In this document: positions 27,345 through 36,205 of the stretch, in pieces
Position numbering within the stretch: position 1 is the first letter of the stretch
Layout: each line of letters opens with the position of its first letter
Source: Raoultibacter massiliensis
Lineage (GTDB): Bacteria; Actinomycetota; Coriobacteriia; Coriobacteriales; Eggerthellaceae
Reading direction: 5' to 3'
Assembly (NCBI RefSeq): GCF_900199545.1
Contig: NZ_LT962671.1
Span: forward strand, 1,263,145-1,327,144
DNA: 64,000 nucleotides
Program-made: the position numbers and the translations under genes
The notes under the pieces: generated by a model
Seen by the model: only the letters and a program-made list of their open reading frames with translations
Databases searched by the model: none
What the model was told of the DNA's origin: nothing

Positions 27345-27908
27345 ATGAAAATACTTGCCATCGTGGGATCGCTGCGCACGGAAAGCTACAACCTCCAGCT
27401 TGCCCGCGCGGCGGGAGCCGTACTGGCCCAAAACCATCCCGAAGTAGAATACGAACTGCTCGATTGGGCCGATGTCCCGCTCATGAACCAAGATATCGAG
27501 CATCCCGCGCCTGAAGCGGTTGCACGCGTGCGCGAAAAAGTCAAAACAGCCGACGGCATCTGGCTTTTCAGCCCCGAATACAACCACTTCTTCCCCGGTA
27601 CCCTGAAAAATCTGCTCGACTGGCTCTCCCGTCCCGTAAGCGATACCGAAGGCCAGGTGCTGCGGGGAAAGCCCATCGCCCTTGCAGGTACGACGCCTGG
27701 CATGAGCGGCACCTCGCATGCCCAGGATCACCTTGTTACAATGCTCTCGTTTTTGCAGGCCGACATTATGAACGCGCCGAGGCTCGCCATCCCGCACATC
27801 GGACAGCAAATGGAAAACGGCGCTCTCTCGCTATCGAGCTCCGCGCCCTATCTCGAAAAACAGGCCGCCGCCTTCGTCGGTTTCATCGAACGGCACCGAA
27901 ACCGCTAG
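27345..27908 (+). CDS. NAD(P)H-dependent FMN reductase
   Basis: This 187-residue flavodoxin-like protein is of the SsuE/NQR-type FMN reductase family. The phosphate-binding loop is in ILAIVGSLRTESYN, and the flavin-contacting FSPEYNHFFPGTLKNLLDWL is the family hallmark. It reduces FMN or quinone-like substrates with NAD(P)H in the cytoplasm. The ATG at 27345 has GAAGGAT upstream. It is monocistronic; the gap 27072-27344 between it and the divergent membrane gene shows no strong promoter boxes. Confidence 0.92.
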   Translation: MKILAIVGSLRTESYNLQLARAAGAVLAQNHPEVEYELLDWADVPLMNQDIEHPAPEAVARVREKVKTADGIWLFSPEYNHFFPGTLKNLLDWLSRPVSDTEGQVLRGKPIALAGTTPGMSGTSHAQDHLVTMLSFLQADIMNAPRLAIPHIGQQMENGALSLSSSAPYLEKQAAAFVGFIERHRNR

Positions 27909-27973
27909 GGGTCCTTGGCGGAGAATCGCCCCGCGTTGCCGGGCCGTCGCGGGGCGATGCGAAACGAGACCCG

Positions 27974-28885
27974 TCATCGCAGTCGGCGCCTTATGCGCCC
28001 GCCTGCCTTGCGCTCCCCCTTGCCCCACTCCGATATCAGCAGGCCGGCACACGTCAGAACGACACCGCAGGCTATCGGGGCGGTCAGCGGCTCATGGAGC
28101 ACGATAACCGAAGCCGCCACGGTTATCACCGGGACGAGGTATATGTAAGCGCTCGTCTTCACTGCACCGAGTATCCTTACGGCCAGATTCCAGGTGACGA
28201 AGCAAAGAGCCGACGCCCCGAAGCCCAGAAACGCCATGTTGGCAACCGTTACCGGATCGGCGAAGCGCGCAAACCCGAACTGGAACCCCGATCCGAACAG
28301 CACGGGCACCATGAACAGCAAGCCCCACGCAAACGTCCGCTTGGTCATCTGGATGTTGTCATAGCCCCACGAGCCGATCTTCCGCGTGATCGTCGAGTAC
28401 ACGGCCCAAACCGCCGCCGCGGCAACCGCAAGCAGATCGCCCCAACCTCCGCCCGACAGCCCCTGCGAGCTGATGAGCACGATGCCCGCCATGGCAACGG
28501 CGAACCCGACGAAGAAGCCCGGACGCAGCCGCTCGTCACGTGTGACGAAGAACGCCAGCAAAGCCGTGAAGAACGGAGCCACCGAAACGATAACCCCCAC
28601 GTTCGAGGCGGTCGTGTAGACAAGCGCGATATTCTCGAACAGATAATACAGAGTCACGCCCGAAAGGCCCGCCGCCGCACACAGCGCCTCGCGCCTCCAC
28701 GAACCAAGCTTGAAACGTCGAGGCCTCAGCGCCGCAAGGGCGAGCAGCCCGATGAGGAAACGGTAGAATAAAATCTCTATCGGCTGAAATTCGACAAGCA
28801 GCACCTTGGTGGAAACGAACGTGGTTCCCCATATGGCGATGGTTACAAGCGCGAGCGCATGCCCGCGGGACTCCGATGCCGCCAT
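27974..28885 (-). CDS. DMT-superfamily transporter (EamA), coupled to an AraC regulator
   Basis: This 303-residue protein has ten helices in two EamA repeats (TIAIWGTTFVSTKVLL... in the first). Its ATG at 28885 comes one base after the TGA of the AraC gene (TGAGATG), so translation is coupled and the regulator probably controls this exporter. The C-terminal tail is basic and cytoplasmic. The substrate is unknown; DMT exporters commonly move amino acids or metabolites. The convergent FMN reductase ends 66 bp away. Confidence 0.9.
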   Translation of the reverse strand: MAASESRGHALALVTIAIWGTTFVSTKVLLVEFQPIEILFYRFLIGLLALAALRPRRFKLGSWRREALCAAAGLSGVTLYYLFENIALVYTTASNVGVIVSVAPFFTALLAFFVTRDERLRPGFFVGFAVAMAGIVLISSQGLSGGGWGDLLAVAAAAVWAVYSTITRKIGSWGYDNIQMTKRTFAWGLLFMVPVLFGSGFQFGFARFADPVTVANMAFLGFGASALCFVTWNLAVRILGAVKTSAYIYLVPVITVAASVIVLHEPLTAPIACGVVLTCAGLLISEWGKGERKAGGRIRRRLR

Positions 28886-28886
28886 C

Positions 28887-29768
28887 TCAGCGCTTTTTTC
28901 CGCTCAGGGCGTACGAAGCCCTATAAGCCCCGGGCGAGACACCCGTTATGTCCTTGAACACCCGCCCGAAATGCGCCTGATCGGCGAATCCGAGCTTATC
29001 TGCAACCTCAACGGGGCTCTCGCCGCCGGCGAGCAGGCTGCGCGCCTCGATAACGCGCAGGGTCAGAAGATAGCGGTAGGGCGTTATCCCCTTCTCCCGC
29101 GCGAAAGCCCGAATCAGCGTATAGCGGCCCATCCGCCCGACCTGCGCCATATCGTCAAGCGTCATCTTCGAGCGAAACCCCTGCTCGATGTACCGACAGA
29201 CCGAGGCGACCGATTCGGATTCGGGCAAGGCATCGGGCATTCCCAGCTCTCGACGCCGAGCGGAACTCGCCGAAAGCAACCGCTCGAAGAACAAGTAGAA
29301 CGGCTCGGCATCCTCCACGACGCCGTCGACGTCGCCCGCCTCCTCGCATCCCCGAACATGGCAGTCGAGCGCAAGGGCGAACAAGCCCGCATCGCGAACG
29401 ATCGGCTCGGGAAACAAAGGAACTTGCACCCCTTCGCGCGAAACGCCGAAATCGGCCAGCAAGGCATCCATAACGGAAGACGGGATGCTGAAGCTTCGGT
29501 ACTCGAGCTTCGTCCCGTCCGCTGATTCGCACGAATGGGGATCGCCCGGGTTTATGACGAGAAGATCGCCGCTTCTCAAATCGTAGTCGCGCCCGCACAC
29601 CGTCAAACGCCGATTTCCGCCCGCCACGATCCCCACCATATAGTAATCGTGGAAATGACTCGGAAACGGCTCGATCACGCCGAACAGCGTACAGAGTTCC
29701 ACCGCAACGCCGCTTCCGTAATCCCGCAGCAGCACGCTTCGCGCGTCTGACTCGATATCCTGTTGCAC
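28887..29768 (-). CDS. AraC-family transcriptional regulator
   Basis: This 293-residue protein has an N-terminal cupin-like sensing domain (FPSHFHDYYMVGIVAGGNRR; RSGDLLVINPGDPHS) and two C-terminal helix-turn-helix motifs (MTLDDMAQVGRMGRYTLIRA; PVEVADKLGFADQAHFGRVF). It likely senses a small molecule and activates the exporter translated directly after it. The GTG at 29768 is chosen because AAGGAA lies six bases before it; the frame extends upstream with no ribosome site. A -10-like TATACT is at 29793-29798. Confidence 0.92.
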   Translation of the reverse strand: MQQDIESDARSVLLRDYGSGVAVELCTLFGVIEPFPSHFHDYYMVGIVAGGNRRLTVCGRDYDLRSGDLLVINPGDPHSCESADGTKLEYRSFSIPSSVMDALLADFGVSREGVQVPLFPEPIVRDAGLFALALDCHVRGCEEAGDVDGVVEDAEPFYLFFERLLSASSARRRELGMPDALPESESVASVCRYIEQGFRSKMTLDDMAQVGRMGRYTLIRAFAREKGITPYRYLLTLRVIEARSLLAGGESPVEVADKLGFADQAHFGRVFKDITGVSPGAYRASYALSGKKR

Positions 29769-29792
29769 GTGATTCCTTTCTTTCGTCGAACG

Positions 29793-29798
29793 AGTATA
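29793..29798 (-). promoter_or_regulatory. -10 box of the AraC-EamA operon
   Basis: TATACT on the minus strand is preceded by a G-rich stretch without a clear -35. It would give a leader of about 20 nt before the GTG start, consistent with an activator-dependent promoter. Confidence 0.45.
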
Positions 29799-29862
29799 CC
29801 CCGATGTACGGCTCCGTTCTTGAACGATATTGCCCGTATGTCCGATCGCTCTGCAACGGATC

Positions 29863-29893
29863 AAAAAAGAACCCGGCTCGCCTGAGCCGGGTT
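29863..29893 (-). terminator. Terminator of the hya operon
   Basis: The stem AACCCGGCTC / GAGCCGGGTT has a four-base loop and is followed by six T on the minus strand. It lies 32 bp after the cytochrome gene stop. Confidence 0.92.
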
Positions 29894-29924
29894 CCGTTGT
29901 GCATTCGAGTGTTACCGCAGAGAG

Positions 29925-30611
29925 CTAATGCTCCATGCGATCCTCTCCGACGATCGTGTGCTTCTCGGGATCGTACACCAATCCGCCGTGCTCTTTCCAG
30001 AAGAACATGAGCAGCGTGGGCGAAATGCCTTCGATGTTAGCCAGGTAGATGTGGATGAACATGAAGACGATGAAGATGTACATCATGAAATAATGGATGA
30101 TGCGCATCGACATGAGGCCGCCGACGAGATCCGTGCCTGCAGCGAAGAAACCGAGATCCATGGTCGGAGCCCACAGGGCGAAGCCGGTATAGGCCATGAC
30201 GAGGATCAGGATCGGGATCAGCAAGTAGGAGATCTTCTGCGGAACGCCGAGCTTGGCTCCAAGCGGATGATCCTTCTTGAGGAACAGGTAGTACTTGATC
30301 CAGGCACCGAGCTGATGACGGTTGTCGGCCTGGGGAAGCCAGGTTTTGTAGTCGGCAACCTGATAGCGAGTGCCGCCGTCGGGCGCGCTCTTCACGAAGA
30401 AGGCCATGATGACGCGGACAATGCAGTTGATCAGCAGAATCGCGCCGCAGAACACATGGACGCCGCGGGCAATGCCCATGAACATCGGCCAGAACGGGAA
30501 ATGGATCGAGAAGCCGGTGATGATCAGGAGGATCATGCACACGAGGTTGATCCAGTGCGTAATGACGAACGGCATCGGATGTGCTTCGCGGTAATGTGCG
30601 AGATGTGCCAT
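29925..30611 (-). CDS. hyaC: Ni/Fe-hydrogenase b-type cytochrome subunit
   Basis: This 228-residue membrane protein has four or five helices. It anchors the hydrogenase and passes electrons to menaquinone through two hemes b. Potential heme ligands include His19 (ITHWINLV), the His in RGVHVFCG, and those in RIIHYFMMY and FIHIYLANIEG. It begins just after the large-subunit stop (one base between), with GGGGGGTGAAG as the ribosome site inside the large-subunit end. The length is normal for HyaC/HupC. It is the last gene of the three-gene operon. Confidence 0.93.
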   Translation of the reverse strand: MAHLAHYREAHPMPFVITHWINLVCMILLIITGFSIHFPFWPMFMGIARGVHVFCGAILLINCIVRVIMAFFVKSAPDGGTRYQVADYKTWLPQADNRHQLGAWIKYYLFLKKDHPLGAKLGVPQKISYLLIPILILVMAYTGFALWAPTMDLGFFAAGTDLVGGLMSMRIIHYFMMYIFIVFMFIHIYLANIEGISPTLLMFFWKEHGGLVYDPEKHTIVGEDRMEH

Positions 30612-30612
30612 C

Positions 30613-32271
30613 TTACTTCACCCCCCAAGGGCTCGTGACGGTCTTGAAGCTCTTGCCCGTCGCAGGCTCGCTCACGTGCACGGCGCACGCGGTGCAGGGG
30701 TCGAAGCTATGCACGGTACGAAGCGCGTTGATCGGCATCTCGATGTCCTCCACGGGAACGCCGATGAGGGCTTCCTCCATGGGGCCGTTGTTGCCCTGCG
30801 CGTCGTGGGGTGCAAGGTTCCACGTGGACGGGATGATGATCTGGTAACCCGTGATCTTGCCGTCCTTGACGTCCTCGTGATGATAGAGGGCGCCGCGCGG
30901 AGCCTCCCAGAAGCCCGTTCCGGAACCGGTGATGGTTTCAGGCTTGCGGAAGTACTCGGAGTCGCCGCCCTTGACCGCTTCCATCAGCTCCTGGACCCAT
31001 TCCTTCATGAGGCCTGCGATGTAGAGCGTCTCGATCTGACGAACGGCGGTACGGCCGAGCGTCGACTGAGCTTGGCCGAGCTGGATGCCGAGGGCCTTGG
31101 TGAAGGCGTCGACCTGCTCGACGATGAACGGCACGTTGCGCTTGTAGGCAACGAGCACGCGGGAAAGGCCGCCGGCCTCGGCGGGCTTGCCGTCGTATGC
31201 AGGGCACTTCACCCAGGTGTAGCGATCGCTCACCGTGTCGGTGCCCTCTTTGTAGTACTCGGTGAACTCGGGCTCGGTAACGAAGTACGGCGAGGTATAG
31301 GTCTCGTCGCCCTTGTACCAAGAATGGCCCATGTACTCGGTGATCATGCTCTCTTCGACATCGGAGAGGTTGAGGCTCTCGTCGAGAACGCCGGCCGGCA
31401 GATAGCGGTCGTTCATTTCCATGTTCTCGTTCTCGAACACGCCCCAGGCGATGTAGCGACCCACGCCCTTGCCCCAGGTGAGAGCATCGACGTATGCCGG
31501 CGCAATCGCGAGGGTGTCGGGGATCATGGTCGATTCGACCCAGTTGTAAATCTCGTTGACAAGCGCCCACAGGTCGTCGAGCTTCTCCTCGGTGGGAACC
31601 CATGCGGTACCGCCGGGGATAAGCGTCATGACATGGGGCATCTTGCCGCCGAGCAGAGCTGCGACCTCGGATGCCTTGGCCTGCATCTGCAGAGCCTCAA
31701 GGTAGTGCGCGGTGCAGATGAGATCGAGCTCGGGATCGAGCTTGTAAGCCTGACCCTTGTCGGCCTCGAACCAGGCGCCCGAGAAGATGGACATCTGACC
31801 GTTGTCGGCGAACTTGGCGAGGCGCTCCTTCAATGCGACGAAGTCGCTGTTGGTGGAAGTGCCGGCCGCGAGAGCCAAATCGTACGCATCGGCAGGATCG
31901 GCCTTGAGCGCATTCAGGGGATTCACGTAGTCGAGTGCAGCCAGATTGTAGAACCACAGGATATGGCTGTGGAGGAACTGGGCTCCCTCGATGAGGTTAC
32001 GGATGATGCGGGCGTTGTTGGAGATCTTGATTCCGTACGCATGCTCGCCCGCAATGGCGGATGAATGGGCGTGGGACACGGGGCACACGCCGCAGATGCG
32101 CTGCACGATCTGAGCAGCATCCTCGGGGGTGCGGTCCTGCACGACGAGTTCCATGCCGCGGAAGCAGCCGCCGGAAACCCAAGCCTCGGACACCTTGCCG
32201 TTGGTAACTTCCATCTCAACGCGCAGGTGGCCTTCGATTCGGGTGATCGGATCGATGATTGAACGAGTCAT
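30613..32271 (-). CDS. hyaB: [NiFe] hydrogenase large subunit, group 1
   Basis: This 552-residue catalytic subunit carries the nickel-iron centre. The two Cys motifs are present: RICGVCPVSHAHSS near the N-terminus and DPCTACAVH near the C-terminus. After that His come 20 further residues, the extension removed by a maturation protease. It starts immediately after the small-subunit stop (TAA then ATG). With the Tat-exported small subunit and cytochrome b it forms a periplasm-facing H2-uptake enzyme feeding the quinone pool. Accessory hyp genes are not in the window. Confidence 0.97.
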   Translation of the reverse strand: MTRSIIDPITRIEGHLRVEMEVTNGKVSEAWVSGGCFRGMELVVQDRTPEDAAQIVQRICGVCPVSHAHSSAIAGEHAYGIKISNNARIIRNLIEGAQFLHSHILWFYNLAALDYVNPLNALKADPADAYDLALAAGTSTNSDFVALKERLAKFADNGQMSIFSGAWFEADKGQAYKLDPELDLICTAHYLEALQMQAKASEVAALLGGKMPHVMTLIPGGTAWVPTEEKLDDLWALVNEIYNWVESTMIPDTLAIAPAYVDALTWGKGVGRYIAWGVFENENMEMNDRYLPAGVLDESLNLSDVEESMITEYMGHSWYKGDETYTSPYFVTEPEFTEYYKEGTDTVSDRYTWVKCPAYDGKPAEAGGLSRVLVAYKRNVPFIVEQVDAFTKALGIQLGQAQSTLGRTAVRQIETLYIAGLMKEWVQELMEAVKGGDSEYFRKPETITGSGTGFWEAPRGALYHHEDVKDGKITGYQIIIPSTWNLAPHDAQGNNGPMEEALIGVPVEDIEMPINALRTVHSFDPCTACAVHVSEPATGKSFKTVTSPWGVK

Positions 32272-33492
32272 TTACTCCTGGCCTCCCTTCGCGTCGTCGT
32301 CATCGTACTTGCCGATGGATTTATCGGGGTGCTTCGCATCCCAAGCGCGCTTCTTCTCGAAGTCTGCGCCGCCGTCCATGCGGCCGGAAATCTTCATGCC
32401 GAAGCCGTGGACGACAAGAGCGCCGGCGACGACGGCGGTCACGATGAGCGCCACGGTACCGGGCTGGAACACGAAATCGCCGATGCGCAGATCGCGATGG
32501 CGCTTGTAGAACGGGGTGTTGACCTCGACCCAGTTCTGCCCGGGGTTCATCGGGTTAGCCTCGCAGCATCCGATGCAGGGAGAACCGGCCTCGACGCACC
32601 AGCTACGACGATGGTTCCAACGAACGATGCCGCAGTTCGACTTGGTCTGCGGTCCGCGGCAGCCGAGCGGATAAAGGCAATAGCCCATGGCTTCTTCGGG
32701 TGAGCCGAACTCGTACACGAATTCGCCGTTCTCGAAGTGGCCACGACGCTGGCAGTTGTCATGAATCGTCTGATCGTAGATCACCGACGGCTTGTCCTCG
32801 CCGTTAAGGGCGGGAAGCTGCTGCATGAGCACCACGTCGACCAGAACGGCGACAAGCCATTCGGGGTTCGCCGGGCAACCCGGAACGTTGATGACGGGGG
32901 TCTCGACGCCCGCCTCTTTCAGATACTGCTGCACGCCGAGCGCATTCGAAGGATTCGGATGCGCGGCCATCCAGCCGCCGTTGACGGCGCACGAACCGAG
33001 TGCGACGACTGCGTTGGCTTTTTCCGCCGCATGGACGAGAATGTCGGTTCCCGTCTCGTTGGCGACGCGAAGGGCCTGACCGCCCCAATTCTTCAGGACA
33101 CCGCCCTCGTACACCAATATATAGTTGCCAGCTTCGATCGTCTGCTCTTTCGCCTCTTCCATCGACCAACCGGCTGCGGCGGAAAGCGTCTCGCAATAAT
33201 TGAGCGAGATCATTTCCAAAACAACTGTCGCAGGGTCCGGTGCATCGGCCTGGGCGAACGATTCGGTACAACCCGTGCAGGATGCTCCTTCGATCCAGAT
33301 AACCGGATACAGGTTGCCCTTAGTTGCGCCGATCACAGAACTCTCGAGGGCCTGGGCTACCTGCGGAGCAGCGAGCTCGGTAAAACCGGCCGCAACCGCA
33401 ACAGCGCCGCAGAGTTTCATGAAATCACGACGGGATACCCCGCGTTCGGATAGCATTTGCTGAAACTCTGATACAGTGGCCTCTGTTTCCAT
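32272..33492 (-). CDS. hyaA: [NiFe] hydrogenase small subunit, group 1
   Basis: This roughly 406-residue Fe-S subunit has the twin-arginine signal SRRDFMKLCG, which directs export of the whole dimer. The proximal cluster ligands begin with EGASCTGCTES and continue with GSCA and GCPANP. The medial and distal sites include CQRRGHF, CLYPLGCRG, C in the NCGIVRWN stretch, and CIGCCEANP. A C-terminal membrane helix (ALIVTAVVAGALVVHG) and a charged tail follow. The ATG at 33492 is chosen because GGAGG lies seven bases before it; a GTG six bases upstream would overlap the ribosome site. It is the first gene of the operon. Confidence 0.96.
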   Translation of the reverse strand: METEATVSEFQQMLSERGVSRRDFMKLCGAVAVAAGFTELAAPQVAQALESSVIGATKGNLYPVIWIEGASCTGCTESFAQADAPDPATVVLEMISLNYCETLSAAAGWSMEEAKEQTIEAGNYILVYEGGVLKNWGGQALRVANETGTDILVHAAEKANAVVALGSCAVNGGWMAAHPNPSNALGVQQYLKEAGVETPVINVPGCPANPEWLVAVLVDVVLMQQLPALNGEDKPSVIYDQTIHDNCQRRGHFENGEFVYEFGSPEEAMGYCLYPLGCRGPQTKSNCGIVRWNHRRSWCVEAGSPCIGCCEANPMNPGQNWVEVNTPFYKRHRDLRIGDFVFQPGTVALIVTAVVAGALVVHGFGMKISGRMDGGADFEKKRAWDAKHPDKSIGKYDDDDAKGGQE

Positions 33493-33611
33493 GTGCACAC
33501 CTCCTCAGGTGCTCTCGTCTTACTACTACTGTCGGTATTTTCCCCGAGGATGAATTTTTTGTCGTGCTCGGTTAAGCCAAGTGCCGCTTTTCAGCCGCAA
33601 ATGGCATCAAA

Positions 33612-33639
33612 ATGTTACAAACCTGTTTACTCGTAACAT
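33612..33639. promoter_or_regulatory. Inverted repeat upstream of hya
   Basis: Perfect arms ATGTTAC and GTAACAT are 14 bp apart. The repeat lies about 120 bp before hyaA, a suitable place for an activator or redox regulator. No clear -35/-10 pair was found between it and the gene. Confidence 0.35.
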
Positions 33640-33676
33640 ATATCCCCATCTCCGCATAAAATGTAGGATGATATGC

Positions 33677-33706
33677 AACGACCCCGCTCGAAAGCAGGGT
33701 CGTTTT
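33677..33706 (-). terminator. Hairpin after rubrerythrin, probable terminator
   Basis: AACGACCC-C-GCT and AGC-A-GGGTCGTT pair with one mismatch around a CGAA loop, 70 bp downstream of the rubrerythrin stop. The U-tract is better on the plus strand, so minus-strand termination may be weak. Confidence 0.55.
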
Positions 33707-33776
33707 CGCATATTCATGCAGAAATCTGCATCGCATTCGCCCCGAGGAACCGGAACGCATGATAGGCGGGAATCGC

Positions 33777-34316
33777 CTAGTAGTTTTCGCAGCGAATCTC
33801 GAAATGCGCCTGCGGATGAGCGCACACCGGGCATTCTTCGGGAGCCTCGGTTCCAATGTGGATGTGCCCGCAGTTGTTGCACTTCCACGCGTACACCTCG
33901 CCGCGCTTGAACACTTCGCCGTTGTTGATGCGCACGATGAGCGTGCGATAGCGCTCCTCGTGCTCCTTTTCCACGCCAGCCACGCCGTCGAACAGCTCAG
34001 CGAGGTCCTCGAATCCCTCTTCGCGAGCCACTTTCGCAAAATCAGCGTACATCTCGGTCCATTCCTCGTTCTCGCCCGCCGCCGCATCGGCAAGGTTGTC
34101 GAGCGTCGAGGGGATGGCTCCGCCGTGAAGCGCCTTGAACCACAGCTTGGCATGTTCGGCTTCGTTTTTCGACGTCTCGAGGAAAATGTTCTGGATCTGA
34201 ACGTAGCCGTCCTTCTTCGCCTGCGAAGCGTAGTACTCGTACTTGGTGTGAGCCTGCGACTCCCCCGCGAAGGCGTACCAGAGATTCTTCTCGGTCTGAG
34301 ATCCCGAAAGTTCCAT
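33777..34316 (-). CDS. Rubrerythrin
   Basis: This 179-residue non-heme iron peroxidase protects anaerobes from peroxide. The N-terminal ferritin-like domain supplies di-iron ligands in [14 protein letters not shown] and [10 protein letters not shown] plus the EKEHEERY segment. The C-terminal rubredoxin-like domain has [10 protein letters not shown]...CPVCAHP for a single Fe(Cys)4. The start at 34316 follows GAGAGGAG. It lies upstream of the oxygen-sensitive hydrogenase operon on the same strand, separated by a hairpin. Confidence 0.95.
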   Translation of the reverse strand: MELSGSQTEKNLWYAFAGESQAHTKYEYYASQAKKDGYVQIQNIFLETSKNEAEHAKLWFKALHGGAIPSTLDNLADAAAGENEEWTEMYADFAKVAREEGFEDLAELFDGVAGVEKEHEERYRTLIVRINNGEVFKRGEVYAWKCNNCGHIHIGTEAPEECPVCAHPQAHFEIRCENY

Positions 34317-34585
34317 GTTCTCGCTCCTCTCGTGCCGAAGCCTGCGCCCGGCCGTCCTGGTGTTCCATCGTTTCAACCGATGCGCCGCGCATGGCCTCAG
34401 GCGCATCGTCTGTACAATGCACTATAAAGCATCGGCGACCCGCTCGGCGCTGTCGTGGAAATATTCCGATAACTTTCCCCCGATGATCGCAACGCATGCA
34501 CACCTATGGCTAAGATGGTCAGGCTACCGAAACGCTGCTGTTCGCGCGAATGCGCGCACGGCAGCCCAAGACCGAAGGAACCGAC

Positions 34586-35434
34586 ATGACCGAACCCCAA
34601 GCACTCGCCTACCTTGGACCCGCCGGCACTTACACAGACGAAGCGGCGCGCGCCTTCGCCGCCCGCCTCGGCATCGACGATCCCGTTCTCATCGAGTGCA
34701 CATCGTTCGACGAGGTGTTCGACAGCGTCGATCGCGGCAAATGCGAGTTCGGCGTCGTCGCCACCGAGAATTCGCTCGAAGGATCGGTAACCGCCACCCT
34801 CGACAACTTCGCGTTCAACAGCACCGCAAACATCCTCGGCGAGCAAGTGCTCGACATCCATCACTGCCTGCTGCTTCATCCCGAGGCCAAAATCGAAGAC
34901 GTGACGACCATCGCCTCGCACCATCAGGGCCTTGCGCAGTGCCGTCGCTACATCGCCGAGCACCTGCCCGGCCGCGACACCGTCACCACTTCGTCAACCG
35001 CGGAAAGCGCGCGCCTCGCCGCCGAGAACAAGAACATCGCGGGCATCGCCAACGCGTTCGCCGCGAAGCTCTACGGCGCCGCGATCTACGCGCAAGACAT
35101 CGAGGACCACTTCGGCAACCAAACGTCGTTCGCGCTGATCGCGCGGCAGGGCCACGCACCGGTGTTCGAAGGAACGAAGCACAAGACATCTGTTGCGCTG
35201 TTCATGCAGATCGACCGGGCGGGCACGCTCTCGATGATCCTTTCGGAGTTCGCCTACGCGGGCATCAACCTCACGATGATCCAATCGCGCCCGACGAAGC
35301 AGGCGCTCGGCGACTACATGTTCTTCGTCACGTTCGAGCGCCCCACCACCGATCCCGAGGTGCAAACGGCGCTCAACTGCCTCCGTTTGAAGCTGCGCGA
35401 AGTGAAGGTGCTCGGAAGCTACCCGATTCTCTAA
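34586..35434 (+). CDS. pheA: Prephenate dehydratase
   Basis: This 282-residue enzyme makes phenylpyruvate from prephenate in phenylalanine synthesis. The catalytic domain (about 1-185) starts with AYLGPAGTYTDEAA and includes VVATENSLEGSV and TTSSTAESARLA. The active-site TRF motif reads TSF here (NQTSFALIA), keeping the catalytic Thr but not the Arg. The C-terminal ACT domain (about 195-275) holds the feedback site, with an ESRP-like QSRPT. No chorismate mutase domain is fused. The ATG at 34586 has AAGGAACC upstream. A palindrome with a T-run follows the stop. Confidence 0.92.
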   Translation: MTEPQALAYLGPAGTYTDEAARAFAARLGIDDPVLIECTSFDEVFDSVDRGKCEFGVVATENSLEGSVTATLDNFAFNSTANILGEQVLDIHHCLLLHPEAKIEDVTTIASHHQGLAQCRRYIAEHLPGRDTVTTSSTAESARLAAENKNIAGIANAFAAKLYGAAIYAQDIEDHFGNQTSFALIARQGHAPVFEGTKHKTSVALFMQIDRAGTLSMILSEFAYAGINLTMIQSRPTKQALGDYMFFVTFERPTTDPEVQTALNCLRLKLREVKVLGSYPIL

Positions 35435-35482
35435 GCCGGCCGTCGCCCAAGCATCCGACAGGAAGAATATCCCAAAAAATAC

Positions 35483-35518
35483 GAACGGATGTTTCACGTG
35501 AAACATCCGTTCTGTTTT
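35483..35518 (+). terminator. 30-bp palindrome plus T-run after pheA
   Basis: A perfect 30-bp palindrome (35483-35512) without a loop is followed by TGTTTTT. It can end pheA transcription, although its centre is also an exact parS site. Confidence 0.6.
35490..35505. other. parS centromere site (ParB binding)
   Basis: TGTTTCACGTGAAACA matches the bacterial parS consensus TGTTNCACGTGAAACA at every position. ParB (Spo0J) binds such sites, which cluster around the replication origin, so this part of the chromosome is probably origin-proximal. It sits in the convergent gap between pheA and mntP, where it does not disturb a gene. Confidence 0.85.
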
Positions 35519-35547
35519 TCTGCCCGCACGCTCGAAAGCGCCGCCGC

Positions 35548-36129
35548 CTACCCGAGAAAGCCCAGATGCTCGAGCAGGATCTTAAGACCGATCAGGATAA
35601 GCACGATGCCGCCCGCTATGGTGGCGGGCTTGCGGAAGCGCGACCCGAACTGGTTACCCGTCGCGACTCCGATGAACGAAAGCACGAACGTGGTTACCGC
35701 AATCGTAAGAGCCGCCCACACGATGTCGACCCGCAAGAAGGCGAACGTGATGCCGACGGCAAGCGCATCTATGCTCGTCGCCACCGCAAGCATCACAAGC
35801 TCCTTGACGTCGAGGCGCGCCTGCTCGCCTTCGGCGCATTCGACGCACTCGTCATCCTCATGGAAGGCGTCCCACAGCATCTTCGCACCGATGAATGCCA
35901 GCAAAACGAATGCGATCCAGTGGTCTATGCTCGTGATGTAGCCCTCGAACTGCGTGCCGAGCGCCCAGCCGATCACGGGCATGATCCCCTGGAAAGCCCC
36001 GAAGAACAATGCGATGACAAGCGCATGCTTCCAGTTGAGCTTGCTCATCCCAAGCCCCTTGCATACCGAAACGGCAAACGCGTCCATCGACAATCCAATG
36101 GCGATGAGCGCCAATTCCACGAACCCCAT
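35548..36129 (-). CDS. mntP: Manganese efflux pump MntP
   Basis: This 193-residue membrane protein of the MntP (DUF204) family has six helices in two repeats. The acidic metal-path residues occur in IGLSMDAFAVSVCKG and ATSIDALAVGITF. The cytoplasmic loop between the halves has HEDDECVECAEGEQ. The start at 36129 has GAGAGGAG upstream. A manganese-sensing riboswitch precedes it, matching the known pairing of yybP-ykoY elements with this exporter. When Mn2+ is high the switch would allow expression. Confidence 0.95.
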   Translation of the reverse strand: MGFVELALIAIGLSMDAFAVSVCKGLGMSKLNWKHALVIALFFGAFQGIMPVIGWALGTQFEGYITSIDHWIAFVLLAFIGAKMLWDAFHEDDECVECAEGEQARLDVKELVMLAVATSIDALAVGITFAFLRVDIVWAALTIAVTTFVLSFIGVATGNQFGSRFRKPATIAGGIVLILIGLKILLEHLGFLG

Positions 36130-36178
36130 GGGTTTCTCCTCTCGCTTGCAGCCCCGCCGGCCTCCGCGCTGCGGGCGC

Positions 36179-36201
36179 AAAAAAACCGGCGCATCGCACC
36201 G
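36179..36201 (-). terminator. Second hairpin in the mntP leader
   Basis: CCGGTGC and GCGCCGG (minus strand, one G-T pair) form a stem with a GAT loop, followed by a T-run. It lies between the riboswitch terminator and the mntP ribosome site and may act as a second regulated or backup terminator. Confidence 0.5.
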
Positions 36202-36205
36202 GCCA

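Noticed and set aside
35489..35941. Plus-strand open frame starting at the parS palindrome
   Set aside because: The ATG is part of the palindrome, there is no ribosome site, and the frame is antisense to mntP.
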